Shown: positions 10,701-21,039 of the stretch, piece by piece
Layout: every line of letters starts with the position of its first letter
Numbering within the stretch: the first letter of the stretch is position 1
Assembly: GCA_951804985.1 (NCBI GenBank)
Contig: OX638132.1
Span: 90,276,696 to 90,340,695, forward strand
Source of the DNA: Dryomyza anilis
Taxonomy: Eukaryota > Arthropoda > Insecta > Diptera > Dryomyzidae
DNA length: 64,000 nucleotides
Direction of reading: 5' to 3'
Notes under the pieces: model-generated
Database searches by the model: none
Seen by the model: only the letters and a program-made list of their open reading frames with translations
What the model was told of the DNA's origin: nothing
Translations under genes and position numbers: made by a program

Positions 10701-13700
10701 GTTAAAAAACCAGTTGGGAAGGTTAGATCACATGGAAAATTTTAAAGTAGGTGTTATTATGATAGTTAGGATTATCAAAATTATAGTCGGTCTAAACCGA
10801 CTATAAATACCCTACACATATGTGTGGTTACCATTCAAATTGGTATATAGGTCACCAGGGTATACGAATCCTGAAAATAACTACAAACTCTCCATCGCTG
10901 AAGAAGTTCCATTTATTTGATACCCATATTTACAAATGTGTAGGTGTACCGAATTTCGAATTTATTTTTGGTAACCACAACTCGTTTCGCAGGAAAACAT
11001 TATTATTTGACCAAAACAGTTTACCTAAGCACGTATACAGTAAAATTGATCTGTAGATGTAAATTTTATATGAGGTATTTGAACATAAGTGGTCGGTTCT
11101 CAGGTCACAATAGACCGATCATGCCAATTTTCTTGTTCAGACAGCTTAGATATATAAGTTATCTAAATCCGTAATCGTGATTTCAACAGACAGACGGACA
11201 TCGCTGAATCGACTCAGGAGGTCATGCTGATCAAGAATATATATACTTTTCCATACCGGAGATGCAGGGTGTTACAAACGGCTGAATATACCCTTTCACT
11301 CTTAGTGTAGGGTATAATAATGTGGTAGTATTTTATAGTATTTAATGGTATTTACCTATTGAATTATAGTTTATCTTATTGACTAATTTTAATAGTAAAA
11401 GCAATAAATTGTATGGTATGTTCTTTCTGAGTATACTGTTCCATTATTTTGGAGTTTATATGAAAACATTAATGTTTTAAGTACTATTATATTAATAACT
11501 ATCCTATGATTGGGTACTGATCATATAATTATTCCTTGTCAGTTACAAAACCAACACTGCATGTCTAAATTTTTAATATGAAATAAAACTGAGAAATCAT
11601 TTTTAAATGAATAATAATATAATAGTTTGGCACTACAGTTCTATAAGAACTTAGGCCGAGCTCTCTCACCATTTTGAGCTGTGCGTGTTATGTTTGTACT
11701 CAAAGTGGTGGGACCTATAGTTTATTGCCGAATCCGAACGGCTGGTGATAGCTTTTCATAGGCAATGTTTTTACTCTCGGAGGTTTGCCATTTACTGCCG
11801 AGAGGTAGCGCGGTATAGAAAAATGTTTCTATGAAAAGATGTTGTTAGCCCTAGTCCAGGCTTGAACCGGGGACCTTTCGACTCGCAGTCCAACGCACTA
11901 ACCACTGAGCTACCGCGGCTAAATGAATACATACATTTAATAAGCAAATACAATAACTCTGTTTTAATGTTTGTAGTTTAAAAATCTCAAAATTAATTAT
12001 ATCGTAGATTAGCGAACTTATTTTGTAATTAGTCTCGATTGGCTTTGAAGTTTCTGTCTGCCTTTGTTTACCAGACACTTGATCTGACAAACAAAACATT
12101 GAACTCGCTTGGGTGTTTCAATGACATCAGGATGGTGTACAGTTTATATGCAGACATTGAAAATAAATAAAATACATTGAAACTTTTGCACAGAAGTGCG
12201 CAATAGTGTCATTGAACAGAAAAGTAAAACGAAAATAGAAATTGTATTGTGAATGTGAAAAATGGGAAAAAAACGAAGAAATATAAGCAGCAAGTTTAAT
12301 TATTACAAATCTTGTTTTGAAATGCAGACATTTATGGTACTACCAACAAAGTGTAAAACTCAAACATTGGTTTTTGTCTTATTACATGTGGTATGTAATG
12401 AAATATAAAATATATAAATAGATATATACTCAAAGAATAAATGATATAGTTATTTCATGTAATTCGTGTTTTTTTCGTATAATATTTAATATTTTTAATT
12501 CACTTTTTACGCTCAAAATAGTTTATAGGATATTTTTATGAATTATTTATTCGTAATTTTTCTTTTGATAAAATACACGAATAATACATAAAATACATGA
12601 AACCTTGGAAATACTTTTTTTTGTGCACAATATTTGTTTACGAACGATTCGTATATATTACAAATTCATATTCGTAAATCTAAAATAACGACAAAATTAT
12701 AAATATTTAGTTTAAATTACGAAACTTTCGTATTTTTTTACGAATGAATAACGAATATTATTTCGTTTAAATATGAGTTGTACATTTTACAAATAAATAA
12801 ATGAACCATCGCACATTTATAATTTTACGAAGCATTCGTATTTTTTACGAAACTTTTTTATTTTTTCCCATAAAATAACAAACTTTGCATTTCATAATAT
12901 ATTTTACTAAATATTCGATATATTACGAAATATTCGATTTATTACGATATATTCGACATATTGCAAAATATTCGATATATTACGAAATATTCGATTTATT
13001 ACGATATATTCGACATATTACAAAATATTCGATATATTACAAAATATTCGTAAAATCAGATTTTATTATTCTACATAATCTAAATTATCTGGTTTGGATT
13101 AAATCGAAAAGATATAAAAAATATCGATGTTTAAATTTTTATAGAGTTTTGGAATAACCACAAACATATTTATATTTGTTCAGAAATTTAATTTGTTGAT
13201 CAAAATCCAAATATTCGTTGTAGGAATGTGATTTAAATGAATGAATTCAATACGTAACTTCCCTTCACGAAATATTTGACTGTGTCAAGGCAGTTTAAAA
13301 ACATTTATTTGAAAGATTTTTAGCAGACAAAAGTGGATTTTTTATCAAAAGGGTTCTCTTATCTGCCCGGGAATCTGCCTTTACCCGAGACAACATTTTT
13401 TGCAGTTTTCAGGAATACTTTGGGCATATTTCCGACAAATACACATATAACTGGAATATTTTAGGAAGTGAAGAGCAGATTGTAAAATATTGTGAAATTT
13501 TACTAGCAGATTCACAGCATATTTTGGGAATGGGCAGTAAAAAAAACAAATGCAACACTTGAAATATTTTCGATGGAACCACTTAAACATTTCCAAGTAC
13601 ATCAATCACTTTAGATTAACCAAATGGTTTAAGATCAGACACAATACCTGGCTGACTGGCCTTCTTAAGCAGTGCAACTTCAATATAATCCGCATCCTCT

Positions 13701-14098
13701 TCGTCACGTTGCACGCTGAATACCATCGGACCGATGGGTATGCGAATGGCGTTGCCACTTAAAAACTCCACAACACCAGACGCCGTACCACGTCCTGTCG
13801 CCGCATAACCACTATGTGTTTTGGTCGTTTTCGATGCCGCTGGTTGTGGCGGTAATTTGACCAGATCAAAGACACCAAACTGCACCATGTCGCCGCGTCG
13901 ATAGGAGCTCAACACACTGTTGGCGATCGTGTAGAGACAACTCGCGTTATTGGCGCACTTCCAGGACATTTTATCGACAAGATCGGAATTAATGCTGTTG
14001 CCGCCGTTTGGTGTAATCGCCGCAGTCACCGATTTGTGACAGCAACATAAAAACAACAGAATGCAGCATAAGAGTGACACAAAATGCGAACGCGTCAT
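7793..14098 (-). CDS. Osiris (DUF1676) gene B with Gly/Met-rich tail
   Basis: Four exons read 14098-13648, 8823-8499, 8438-8107 and 8046-7793, with phase 1, 2 and 1 junctions that all agree and GT-AG sites, giving 453 residues. The first 26 residues are a signal peptide (LLCCILLFLCCC core). C48 and C54 form the two-cysteine region. Residues 157-192 are Gly-rich, 204-249 are the long hydrophobic segment ending in ATVIIKKMM, 260-330 are rich in Met, Gly and His, and a RPLR repeat occurs three times near 373-384. No AQxLAY motif is found. The C-terminus ends in a basic RRKKK. Intron 1 is 4.8 kb and holds a SINE and other repeats. The start is the first ATG before the hydrophobic leader. It is convergent with gene A. 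Family call is secure from the hydrophobic segment and leader; paralogue number is not. Confidence 0.9.
8824..9840. other. Gene B intron 1, acceptor-side part, no repeat recognised
   Basis: AT-rich intronic DNA between exon 2 and the 9.85-kb repeat cluster. Short frames here have no recognisable domain. Confidence 0.5.
9840..10690. repeat. Dispersed repeat cluster, CATATTTCCGGCAAACGCAC units
   Basis: Three diverged copies of a roughly 115-base segment (9856-9975, 10310-10405, 10558-10672) share TTTCCGGCAAACGCACAG, AATAGAATATTTTGG, AAATTTTGTGGAATTTT and a GGGAACGG end. A fourth lies at 13423-13535 in the same intron. They alternate with AAAATGTTTC- and TGTCTGTT-like segments. Probably remnants of one transposon family. 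Confidence 0.6.
10399..10451. repeat. Perfect hairpin, 23-bp stem, 7-base loop
   Basis: GAACAGGCAGTATATAAACA plus GCT at 10399-10421 is followed by GTACACA and then the exact reverse complement at 10429-10451. It sits inside the intron repeat cluster of gene B. Confidence 0.85.
10705..11316 (+). mobile_element. GGGTATAA-family element, near-complete copy
   Basis: Begins near CCAGTTGGGAAGGTTAGATC, has the hairpin AGTCGGTCTAAACCGACT, then ATACCCTACACATATGTG, an interior with GTCACCAGGGTATACGAATC, and ends CTTAGTGTAGGGTATAA. ATACCCTACAC and GTGTAGGGTAT are inverted copies. The interior shows no intact coding frame. Related copies lie at 21040-21943, 46728-47475 and, reversed, 51513-52165. Confidence 0.8.
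11625..11921 (-). mobile_element. tRNA-derived SINE, full-length copy
   Basis: On the minus strand the head reads TAGCCGCGGTAGCTCAGTGG, with a pol III A box TAGCTCAGTGG (11912-11902) and a B box GGTTCAAGCC (11868-11859). The body of about 220 bases is not tRNA-like and the tail ends in ACTATTATATTATTATT repeats. It lies in intron 1 of gene B in the same orientation as the gene. The tRNA-like part lacks a clean acceptor stem, so it is not a tRNA gene. Confidence 0.85.
12907..13050 (+). repeat. Minisatellite, about 62-bp unit
   Basis: AAATATTCGATATATTACGA, AATATTCGATTTATTACGAT and ATTCGACATATTAC recur twice in order and then start a third time. The frame across it encodes a repeating peptide but there is no reason to think it is expressed. 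It lies in intron 1 of gene B. Confidence 0.8.
13423..13535. repeat. Fourth copy of the CATATTTCCGGCAAACGCAC repeat
   Basis: GGGCATATTTCCGACAAATA, GGAATATTTTAGGAAGTG and AGCAGATTCACAGCATATTT follow the 10558-10672 unit at lower identity. Confidence 0.55.
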
Positions 14099-14640
14099 TT
14101 TAACGTTTTAGTCGAACGTTAAAGGAAACGCGATCCTAATAACGAATTCTTTTTTGTATTTGTTTAAACGATTTAAATTAATTTAACGTAACGGTATAAC
14201 GCGTATATCCTTGTTGCAATTTCGTGTCTTCGCTCGACGAGACTTTAACTCTGTGACTCTGTTGCTGGTGATGTGGCAGACGCGTTTATGGCCAGTGTTG
14301 CTGGTTGCACAATCGATTCTCAACTAATTACGTTTTTAGATGAGTGGCTCAGTTTTATTGTCTTTGCCACATGGCGCAGAATTATTATTAATCAACATAA
14401 TAAAATTAAATAAAATGAAATAGATAATTTTTGCGCTCTTGTTGCAATTTCAGTTAATGTGCGGTTGTTATGTTGTTATGCGCCGCAACAGCACCCTCTG
14501 GTGTTGGCTGTTGGCAGGCTTAGTGCGGCATGCATCAGGCAGCAGATATGTTGCTGCTTGGTTGCCAATGAAAGTAACCACACACATGTGAGGAGTGTTC
14601 AAAGATAAATTGCTGGGTGGCAATGGATTCTATAGCAATA
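14099..14640 (-). promoter_or_regulatory. Probable 5' flank and promoter region of gene B
   Basis: Non-repetitive and less AT-rich than its surroundings, directly upstream of the gene B start codon. On the minus strand a weak TATA-like CCATAAACG (around 14290) is followed about 30 bases later by AGAGTCACAGAGTTAAA. The call rests mainly on position; no core promoter is certain. Confidence 0.35.
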
Positions 14641-15071
14641 AAAAATCAACACGCTGAAAGAAAAATGACAAATGCCATTTTTTAGCAGGTATCACATTTA
14701 TATTTGGAGCATTATGCAAACACAAATATGTTAGCAAGAACTTATAAAATTATTAATTTTAAACATAAATAAGAAAACATGAATATGTTGACGTTTTATT
14801 CCCATTAAAAATAAAATTTTAAAATTAATTTTCTTAAAAAATAAATTTCGAAAAAAACTTAATATAAAAAAATCTACGAATATATTTTTTTTTTCAGAAA
14901 CAAAATTGTACAAAAAAAATATTTTTGTCAAAAACAAAATCTTTCAAATAAAAAAACTTTCGAAATTTTTTTATATATTTTTCATAAGTATAACTTTTAT
15001 AATTATAAATATATTACAAAACATTTTAATAATTTATGCATTTCGAATAATATATAAGAAATAATAAACAA

Positions 15072-15384
15072 GAACTACCTGAGATCTAAACGAAAAATAA
15101 ATATTTTGATTAAAATTTGGTTTGATGAACAGCATTCATCAATTTGATGTACAGATATGTTGTATTTTATGTATTTGTTCATTAAAAAGAGGAATCGTAT
15201 TCTTCATATACAATACATTACAAGAACTAAACAAGAACTACCTGAGATCTAAACGAAAAATAAATATTTTGATTAAAATTTGTTTTGATGAACAGCATTT
15301 ATCAATTTGATGTACATATATGTTGCATTTTATGTATTTGTTCATTAAAAAGAGGAATCGTGTTCTTCATATACAATACATTAT
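15072..15384 (+). repeat. 161-bp tandem duplication inside a CACAGA-type MITE remnant
   Basis: The segment from AAGAACTACCTGAGATCTAA through TTCTTCATATACAATACATT occurs twice (about 15072-15220 and 15233-15384) with a handful of differences. It matches the interior of the element at 20023-20843 (ACTTGAGA, TGTTGTATTTTATG), so it is a rearranged piece of that family; the remnant reaches about 15520. Confidence 0.7.
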
Positions 15385-15661
15385 ATTGAAGAACACCTTT
15401 TCTGTCATGCATCAAATTGATTGATGTTTTGTAGTTATCAATACTATGAATCTTTCTTCAATACAATGAATCAAAGTTAGAAGAACGAAATTCATCAATA
15501 TAACGATGTTTTTTTTTATAATCTCAATAGTAATTTGTAGTATTTAATGATATTTACCGGTTAAAATAATAATTTACCTTATTGACTAATTTTAATATTG
15601 TCTGAATTTGTAAAATTTTTAAGTTTTATTCTCGGTATATATAAGGCTGAGACTGTCCCTA

Positions 15662-16090
15662 CCCTAGTAGAAATTTACCCGATGCGCCATCGGGAAATGA
15701 TCGAGTTTTCGTTGGGTAAGGCTTATTAGAGAAAATATGATCATTGCCTTTGCAAGCCCTTATCATGCTTACCATAGCAGGGTTTACATTATCTAAACAG
15801 TCAATGTTCCCGATCATAGCTACATTACTTGTTCCTCATAACGAAATTAGCATCAGTCAATGATCGAGATTAATCAGAGAAACCATATTATGCTCGTGCT
15901 CAGACAAGGCAATTGTCGGGTAAATATTAAAATGGGGAACTGCCCGATCAGTACATGATCATGGCCTGAGGTCAATATATGGTCAGGACACTGCGTTACA
16001 AGGACGTTATGGGCCTCGTCATATCCCAATCATCTCCAATAATGACATGATCACTTCATGACCATGGCCCTACCAAAATTTCTACTAGGG
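15662..16090 (+). mobile_element. MITE family M3, copy 1
   Basis: Ends CCCTAGTAGAAATTT and AAATTTCTACTAGGG are perfect inverted repeats. The interior is relatively GC-rich, with repeated GATCATG and CCCGATCA words. It is flanked by TA and touches copy 2 across a single TA. Confidence 0.85.
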
Positions 16091-16092
16091 TA

Positions 16093-16431
16093 CCCTAGTA
16101 GAAATTTGCCCGATGCGCCATAAGGAAATGATCGGGTTTTCGTTGGGTAAGCCCTATTAGAGAAAATATGATCATTGCCTTTGCATGCCCTTATCATGCT
16201 TACCATAGCAGGGTTTACATTATCTAAACATTCAATGCTCCCGATCATAGCTACATTATTTGTACCTCATAATGAAATTAGCATCAGTCAATGATCGAGA
16301 TTAATGAGAGAAACCCTATTATGCAGGACACTTCGTTACAAGGACATTATGGGCCTCGTCATATCCCGATCACCTCAAATAATAACATGATCACTTCATG
16401 ATCATGTCCCCTACCAAAATTTCTACTAGGG
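16093..16431 (+). mobile_element. MITE family M3, copy 2, internally deleted
   Basis: Same orientation and ends as copy 1, but about 90 bases are missing between CCCTATTATG and CAGGACACTTCGTTACA. Separated from copy 1 by TA at 16091-16092. Confidence 0.85.
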
Positions 16432-16435
16432 TATA

Positions 16436-16859
16436 AGGGATTTTGGTAGGGCCATGGTCATGAAGTGATCATATCATTATTTGAGATGATCGGGATATGA
16501 CGAGGCCCATAATGTCCTTGTAACGCAGTGTCCTGATCATGTTATTGACCTCCGGCCATGATCATGTACTGATCGGGCAATTCACCATTTTATTATTAAC
16601 CCGACAATTGCCTTGTCTGAGGCCGAGCATAATAGGGTTTCTCTCATTAATTTCCATCATTGCCTGATGCTAATTTCGATATGACGAACAAATAATGTTG
16701 CAATGATCGGGAACATGGACTATTTAGATAATGTAAACCCTGGTATGGTAAGCATGATAAGGGCATGCAAAGGCAATGATCATATTTTCTCTAATAGGGC
16801 TTACCCAACGAAAACCCGCTCATTTCCCGATGGCGCATCGGGCAAATTTCTACTAGGGG
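16436..16859 (-). mobile_element. MITE family M3, copy 3, inverted
   Basis: Reverse orientation to copies 1 and 2. The right end AAATTTCTACTAGGG is intact; the left end has lost its terminal CCCTAGTAGAAA and starts at GGGATTTTGGTAGGGCCATG. Confidence 0.8.
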
Positions 16860-17744
16860 TAAATCAATTTATTGTTTTTTTGAATTAAAATTTGAATATA
16901 TTTTTTTAAATAATAATTTACCCATCATTTTGTCTAATTTTCTGTTTATATATATATAATTTTTAATTTGCAAAAAGCCATCGATATACAGCAAGAGAAA
17001 AAGAAAAGTGAAACATTAGATCAGCTCTAGTTTTTAATCGGCAAAAAAAAAGTTTAACACGCATTAAAAAGAGTTGTGCAGCAGTCAATGAAACGGATAA
17101 TAACCAATAATAACAACGACATCAAAAAATATGCAGAGTGATGGTGTTGGCGGGTTGGGAATAAAAATTGATTTAGCGATAATCAATTTTATTAAATGTA
17201 GCCACAACTATTTAAAGATAAACTAATGCGAAATAAAGACAACGAAGATGTAGACAAAGTAGCGACACACACCACATATATAACAAGGGTTACCAGGCGA
17301 CGAATTCACAGAACAATACGTTTAGATTATTGTTTTGAAATAATTCCTTTTTATAAAATTTAAAATTTTATAAAATATTATCTTAATAACATCGAATTAA
17401 TTTTCATTACTTTAGTAGGTTACAAAAAAACGAAATAAACTGGCAACTCTAGCTGCTGGATGGGAGCAAAAGACGCTACCAAATACATTAGTGGTCAATC
17501 TGCTACTTTGAAGAGTAACGTATTGCATTGATCTCAATGAATTATTGAACTCAAAATCTAATATAAATTTATAATATATTTTTAACTAATTGCTTTATAT
17601 CGTAATCGGACTGGTTTGGAATATATGTGCAATATACATTTTAAATTTTTATTAATTTTAACATTTTTAGACAACACATTTTAAACATAACATTTTAAAA
17701 TTTGAACTAATGGAAAAAAGTTCATAAAGTTTATTGAGCGTAAG
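16860..17744. other. AT-rich intergenic DNA, no gene seen
   Basis: No repeat with a second copy in this window was recognised, and no coding frame with a domain. Confidence 0.5.
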
Positions 17745-17896
17745 TACACCCAGAAAAAAATTCCCTCAAATCCCATTAAAATTGGTCAATAGGACAATTA
17801 TTGATTTAATAGTGTAAAAAAAATAAATCTTTTCATATAAACTCAAGGGCAATGTCATGGTATTTTCTAGTATTTAATGGTATTTTCCGATTAAAG
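17745..17896 (-). mobile_element. MITE family M4 (CACCCAGAAAAAA), truncated
   Basis: TACACCCAGAAAAAAATTCC then CCCATTAAAATTGGTCAAT, ATAAATCTTTTCATATAAAC and CCATGACATTGCC-like sequence match the complete M4 copy at 21070-21293 read in reverse. The second terminus is absent. Confidence 0.7.
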
Positions 17897-18400
17897 TGTA
17901 CGGACTATGCTTTGCATAAACCTACAGATTAACTAAACCGAGTTTAAACTACGTTTAAGCTAGTACTGAAAAATTGGCCCTTAAACACAATGTAATGAAA
18001 ATAAAAACGTAGAAAAAATTACATTTCTCTTTAATTTTAAAGTAATACCTACACGATTTTATTTTATTATAATACTTGTTTGAGAATTTATTTGCATTTC
18101 ATTTAAAAATAGCACAACTTTGCACATTACACAATGAGAAATTAGATAAAGGTTCAGCGGCGCCACACTCTTTATTAGTTTAAAAACCGAAGCATGTGAC
18201 GTCCATCAAATATGAGTTTATTTTGTGGTAGTTGAAATGGAAGACAGTGATGAGCATTAAAATGAAAGACTATTGTTCTTGAAAATTTTGCAAGAATAAA
18301 AATAATATCGGCTTTTCGATAGAAAAAGAACGAGATTAAGAATTACCCTTCCAGAATAAAAGCAATAACAAAACAATTACAAAAGAAAGAAAAACTACTA

Positions 18401-19683
18401 AGGACTGCATCGAATAAAATTGTCCGCTACAAAAATGAAAAAATCTAGAAATCTAGTAATCGAATTTTTATAGAATAAAATATTTTATTTTGCAAATTAT
18501 TTTTAGATTTAAAAAAATATATAAAAAACCAGAAACTAATATTTTTTAATAAAAAGTTTTAATTTTTCCGGAACCCCATCCATTAATGTTGTAATGGTAG
18601 TGTCCGACACCCTCACAGCTGCTGAAGATCACTTTCTTTTAAAGTCCTGAAGGTCTTTGGCCACTTTTTTTGTTGTCTTCATCTCCCTTTTTACTAAAGC
18701 CCAGTATCTCTCAATCGGCCTGAGTTCTGGACAGTTTGGTGGATTGGCTGTTCTAGGCACCAAAATCACTGCATTTTGTTGGATCCACTCTAAGGCCGTT
18801 TTGCTGTAGTGACATGAAGCGAGGTCAGGCCAAAAAAATGTGGACACTTCATGTTGGCGTAAAAATGGAAGCAATCTCTTTTGCAAGCATTCCTTCACAT
18901 ATATTTCGCTATTAATTGTACCCGATGTCACGAATGTGCTGCTCCTTTTTCCACAACTGCAAATTGCCTGCCAAACAAGGAATTTCTTTGGGAATTTTGT
19001 CATTTTTTTTTATTTGACTTTTTCAGCGACATTTGCTCGAAAATAGGCTGTATAAAATTCCTGCCCAGGTAGCTGAGAAAAGTCCGCTAAAACATAAGTT
19101 TCGTCGTCCATTATGCAGCAATCGAATTTTTTAAAAAAATCTTGGTTCAGCTTTTTAGCTCCTTGTTTTGCGGTTTCATTCTTGACGGCATTTCTATCCG
19201 GAACTTTTTGGAACTTGTACGTCTTCAGCCTAACTTCTTTCTTAGTCCGAAAGATTCTGAGCAATCCGCCTTTCTCGCCAATTTCCTTCCGGATATGCTT
19301 GGATCTTTCTTTAAAATATTCACAACCTTCTTCGACTTTTCACGATCATGTGGGCCTTTTTTTTACCAGAACCTTTCTTCCGATCAATACTCAGGTCTTC
19401 CTTAAAGCGGTTGATAACGCGAGAAATGGTCTTAAGGTTAGCCCCTACCTCCTTGGCAATTTTTTTAAAAGACCAACTAGGTTGTTTTTGAAAAATGTTA
19501 ATTATATTTTCTCGCACTTCCACTTCGTTTGCCATTTTCGCGTTAAATAAATTTTGTATTGACTATAACTGACACAAATTATTTTCTGCCATTTAAATTT
19601 TTGATCAAATTTTTTAAATTTGAATCTTACAATAGCACATTATGGGAAGATATGTAACGGACAATTTTATTCGACGCAGTCCT
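18401..19683 (-). mobile_element. Tc1/mariner-superfamily element, transposase disrupted (copy 1)
   Basis: Flanked by TA, with 26-bp inverted ends that start AGGACTGC and run to TTGTCCG. The minus-strand transposase is split into three frames (19535-19320, 19264-19010, 19003-18629) by frameshifts. An N-terminal helix-turn-helix (WSFKKIAKEVG, KTISRVI) is followed by the first catalytic Asp (CIMDDETY), the second in PDLASCHYS and the Glu in LRPIERYW. I count 37 residues between the second Asp and the Glu, so a DD37E-type spacing rather than the DD34E of Tc1. Length of about 1.28 kb is normal for the group. It is not autonomous as it stands. Copies lie at 42438-43686 and 34341-34674. Confidence 0.9.
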
Positions 19684-20022
19684 TATATGAAATTTGATAA
19701 CATATCTTTTTATAGTGATATAATTAATTTGTCTTTATGGTTAAAAGGAAAAATATTGGAAAATACAGGAGCTACAGTAATGAAAATTTATATTAAAACG
19801 TTTTATGGTGATATTCTTTATTTTTCCAAATTGTATCTTGATTGCACAAGTGGTTGTGATACCTTCCATGGAACGAGAAATGTTTGAATTTATTAATATT
19901 AGTACTTATTGGTCGCTTGCTGAGAAGTGAATGAGTGACACCACATTGTTAGTAATTTAAATTACTACATAATGAATTTGTCTTAGATAAATTTGACTTT
20001 TGAGGTTTTCGCCAACTTTAGG

Positions 20023-20843
20023 TACACAGAAAAAAAATCTATAATGTGATGAATTTATTCATAAATATTATGAATTTTTCACAAACTACCAGATTCTGAT
20101 ACCATCGTTCATTAAATGACATATTGATGAATACATTCGTTATATATATGAAATTATACGTACTATCGAACATCATAGTGAAGAACGAAATACATAATAC
20201 AGTGAATTTGAATCGTCATATTGATGAATTTGTTCATAATATTTATGAATAAAATATTTTTTACCGAATTTTTCAAAAAAAAAAAATATTTTTTTTAGAA
20301 AATAATTCGGTAAAAAAGTATTAATGTAAAAATTTTATTTAAATTAAGAGAAAAAAAAATTAAAAAAAAAAATTGAAAAAAAAAATTCGAAAAAAAAAAA
20401 TTTTGAAAAAAAAAATTATATAAAATGTTTAATTTTTTTTTTATAATTTTATATAAATATTACTTTTTATTAATAAAAAGTTGCAATTATTAGAAAACTT
20501 TTACATGTCGAGCAAGCATTATATAAGAAATAACATACAAGAACTACTTGAGAACTGAGAAGTATGTCAAAAAAATGAACGAATATAAAATATTTTGATT
20601 GAAATTTGGTTTAATGAAAAGCATTCTTCTAAAATACAATATGTAATATGTTGTATTTTATGTTTTTGTTCACTAATATTATGAAACGTATTCTTCACAA
20701 AGTTACCAAGCGTTCATCATATTTATGATTAGCATTCATAACATTGATGTCGTTAGTCTATTATGACCGGTTATGCAATACAATGAAACATGGTTTGAAG
20801 AACGGGAATTCATCAATATGATGTGAAATTTTTTTTCTGTGTA
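20023..20843. mobile_element. MITE family M5 (CACAGAAAAAA), about 820 bp
   Basis: TA|CACAGAAAAAAAATC at the left and TTTTTTCTGTG|TA at the right are inverted. The interior repeats TATGAATTTATTCATAA-like words and contains long A runs. No coding frame. Related elements lie at 40736-42308 and 15072-15520. Confidence 0.75.
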
Positions 20844-21039
20844 TTCGCTGCCCCACTGTGCGCCGTTTGTGACACCTAGAAGAAGGCATATGCGGTATTG
20901 AAAAGTGTATAAATATTGTTGATAAGCATGACCTCTCTCACAGAAAACTGGAAGATATAGATCAATGAATCTCCTAAATTAGAAGAAAAATGGGCATGAT
21001 CGGATAAAATTAATGTTTTCCCATGAAACGAAAATCAAA

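Noticed and set aside
11857..11921. tRNA gene on the minus strand
   Set aside because: A and B boxes are present, but the acceptor stem does not pair and the sequence continues into a SINE body repeated twice more.
11851..12099. 82-codon minus-strand frame
   Set aside because: It runs through the tRNA-like head of the SINE, so the C-terminal half is SINE sequence and not protein.
12885..13157. 90-codon plus-strand frame with repeating peptide
   Set aside because: It is the translation of a 62-bp minisatellite in an intron.
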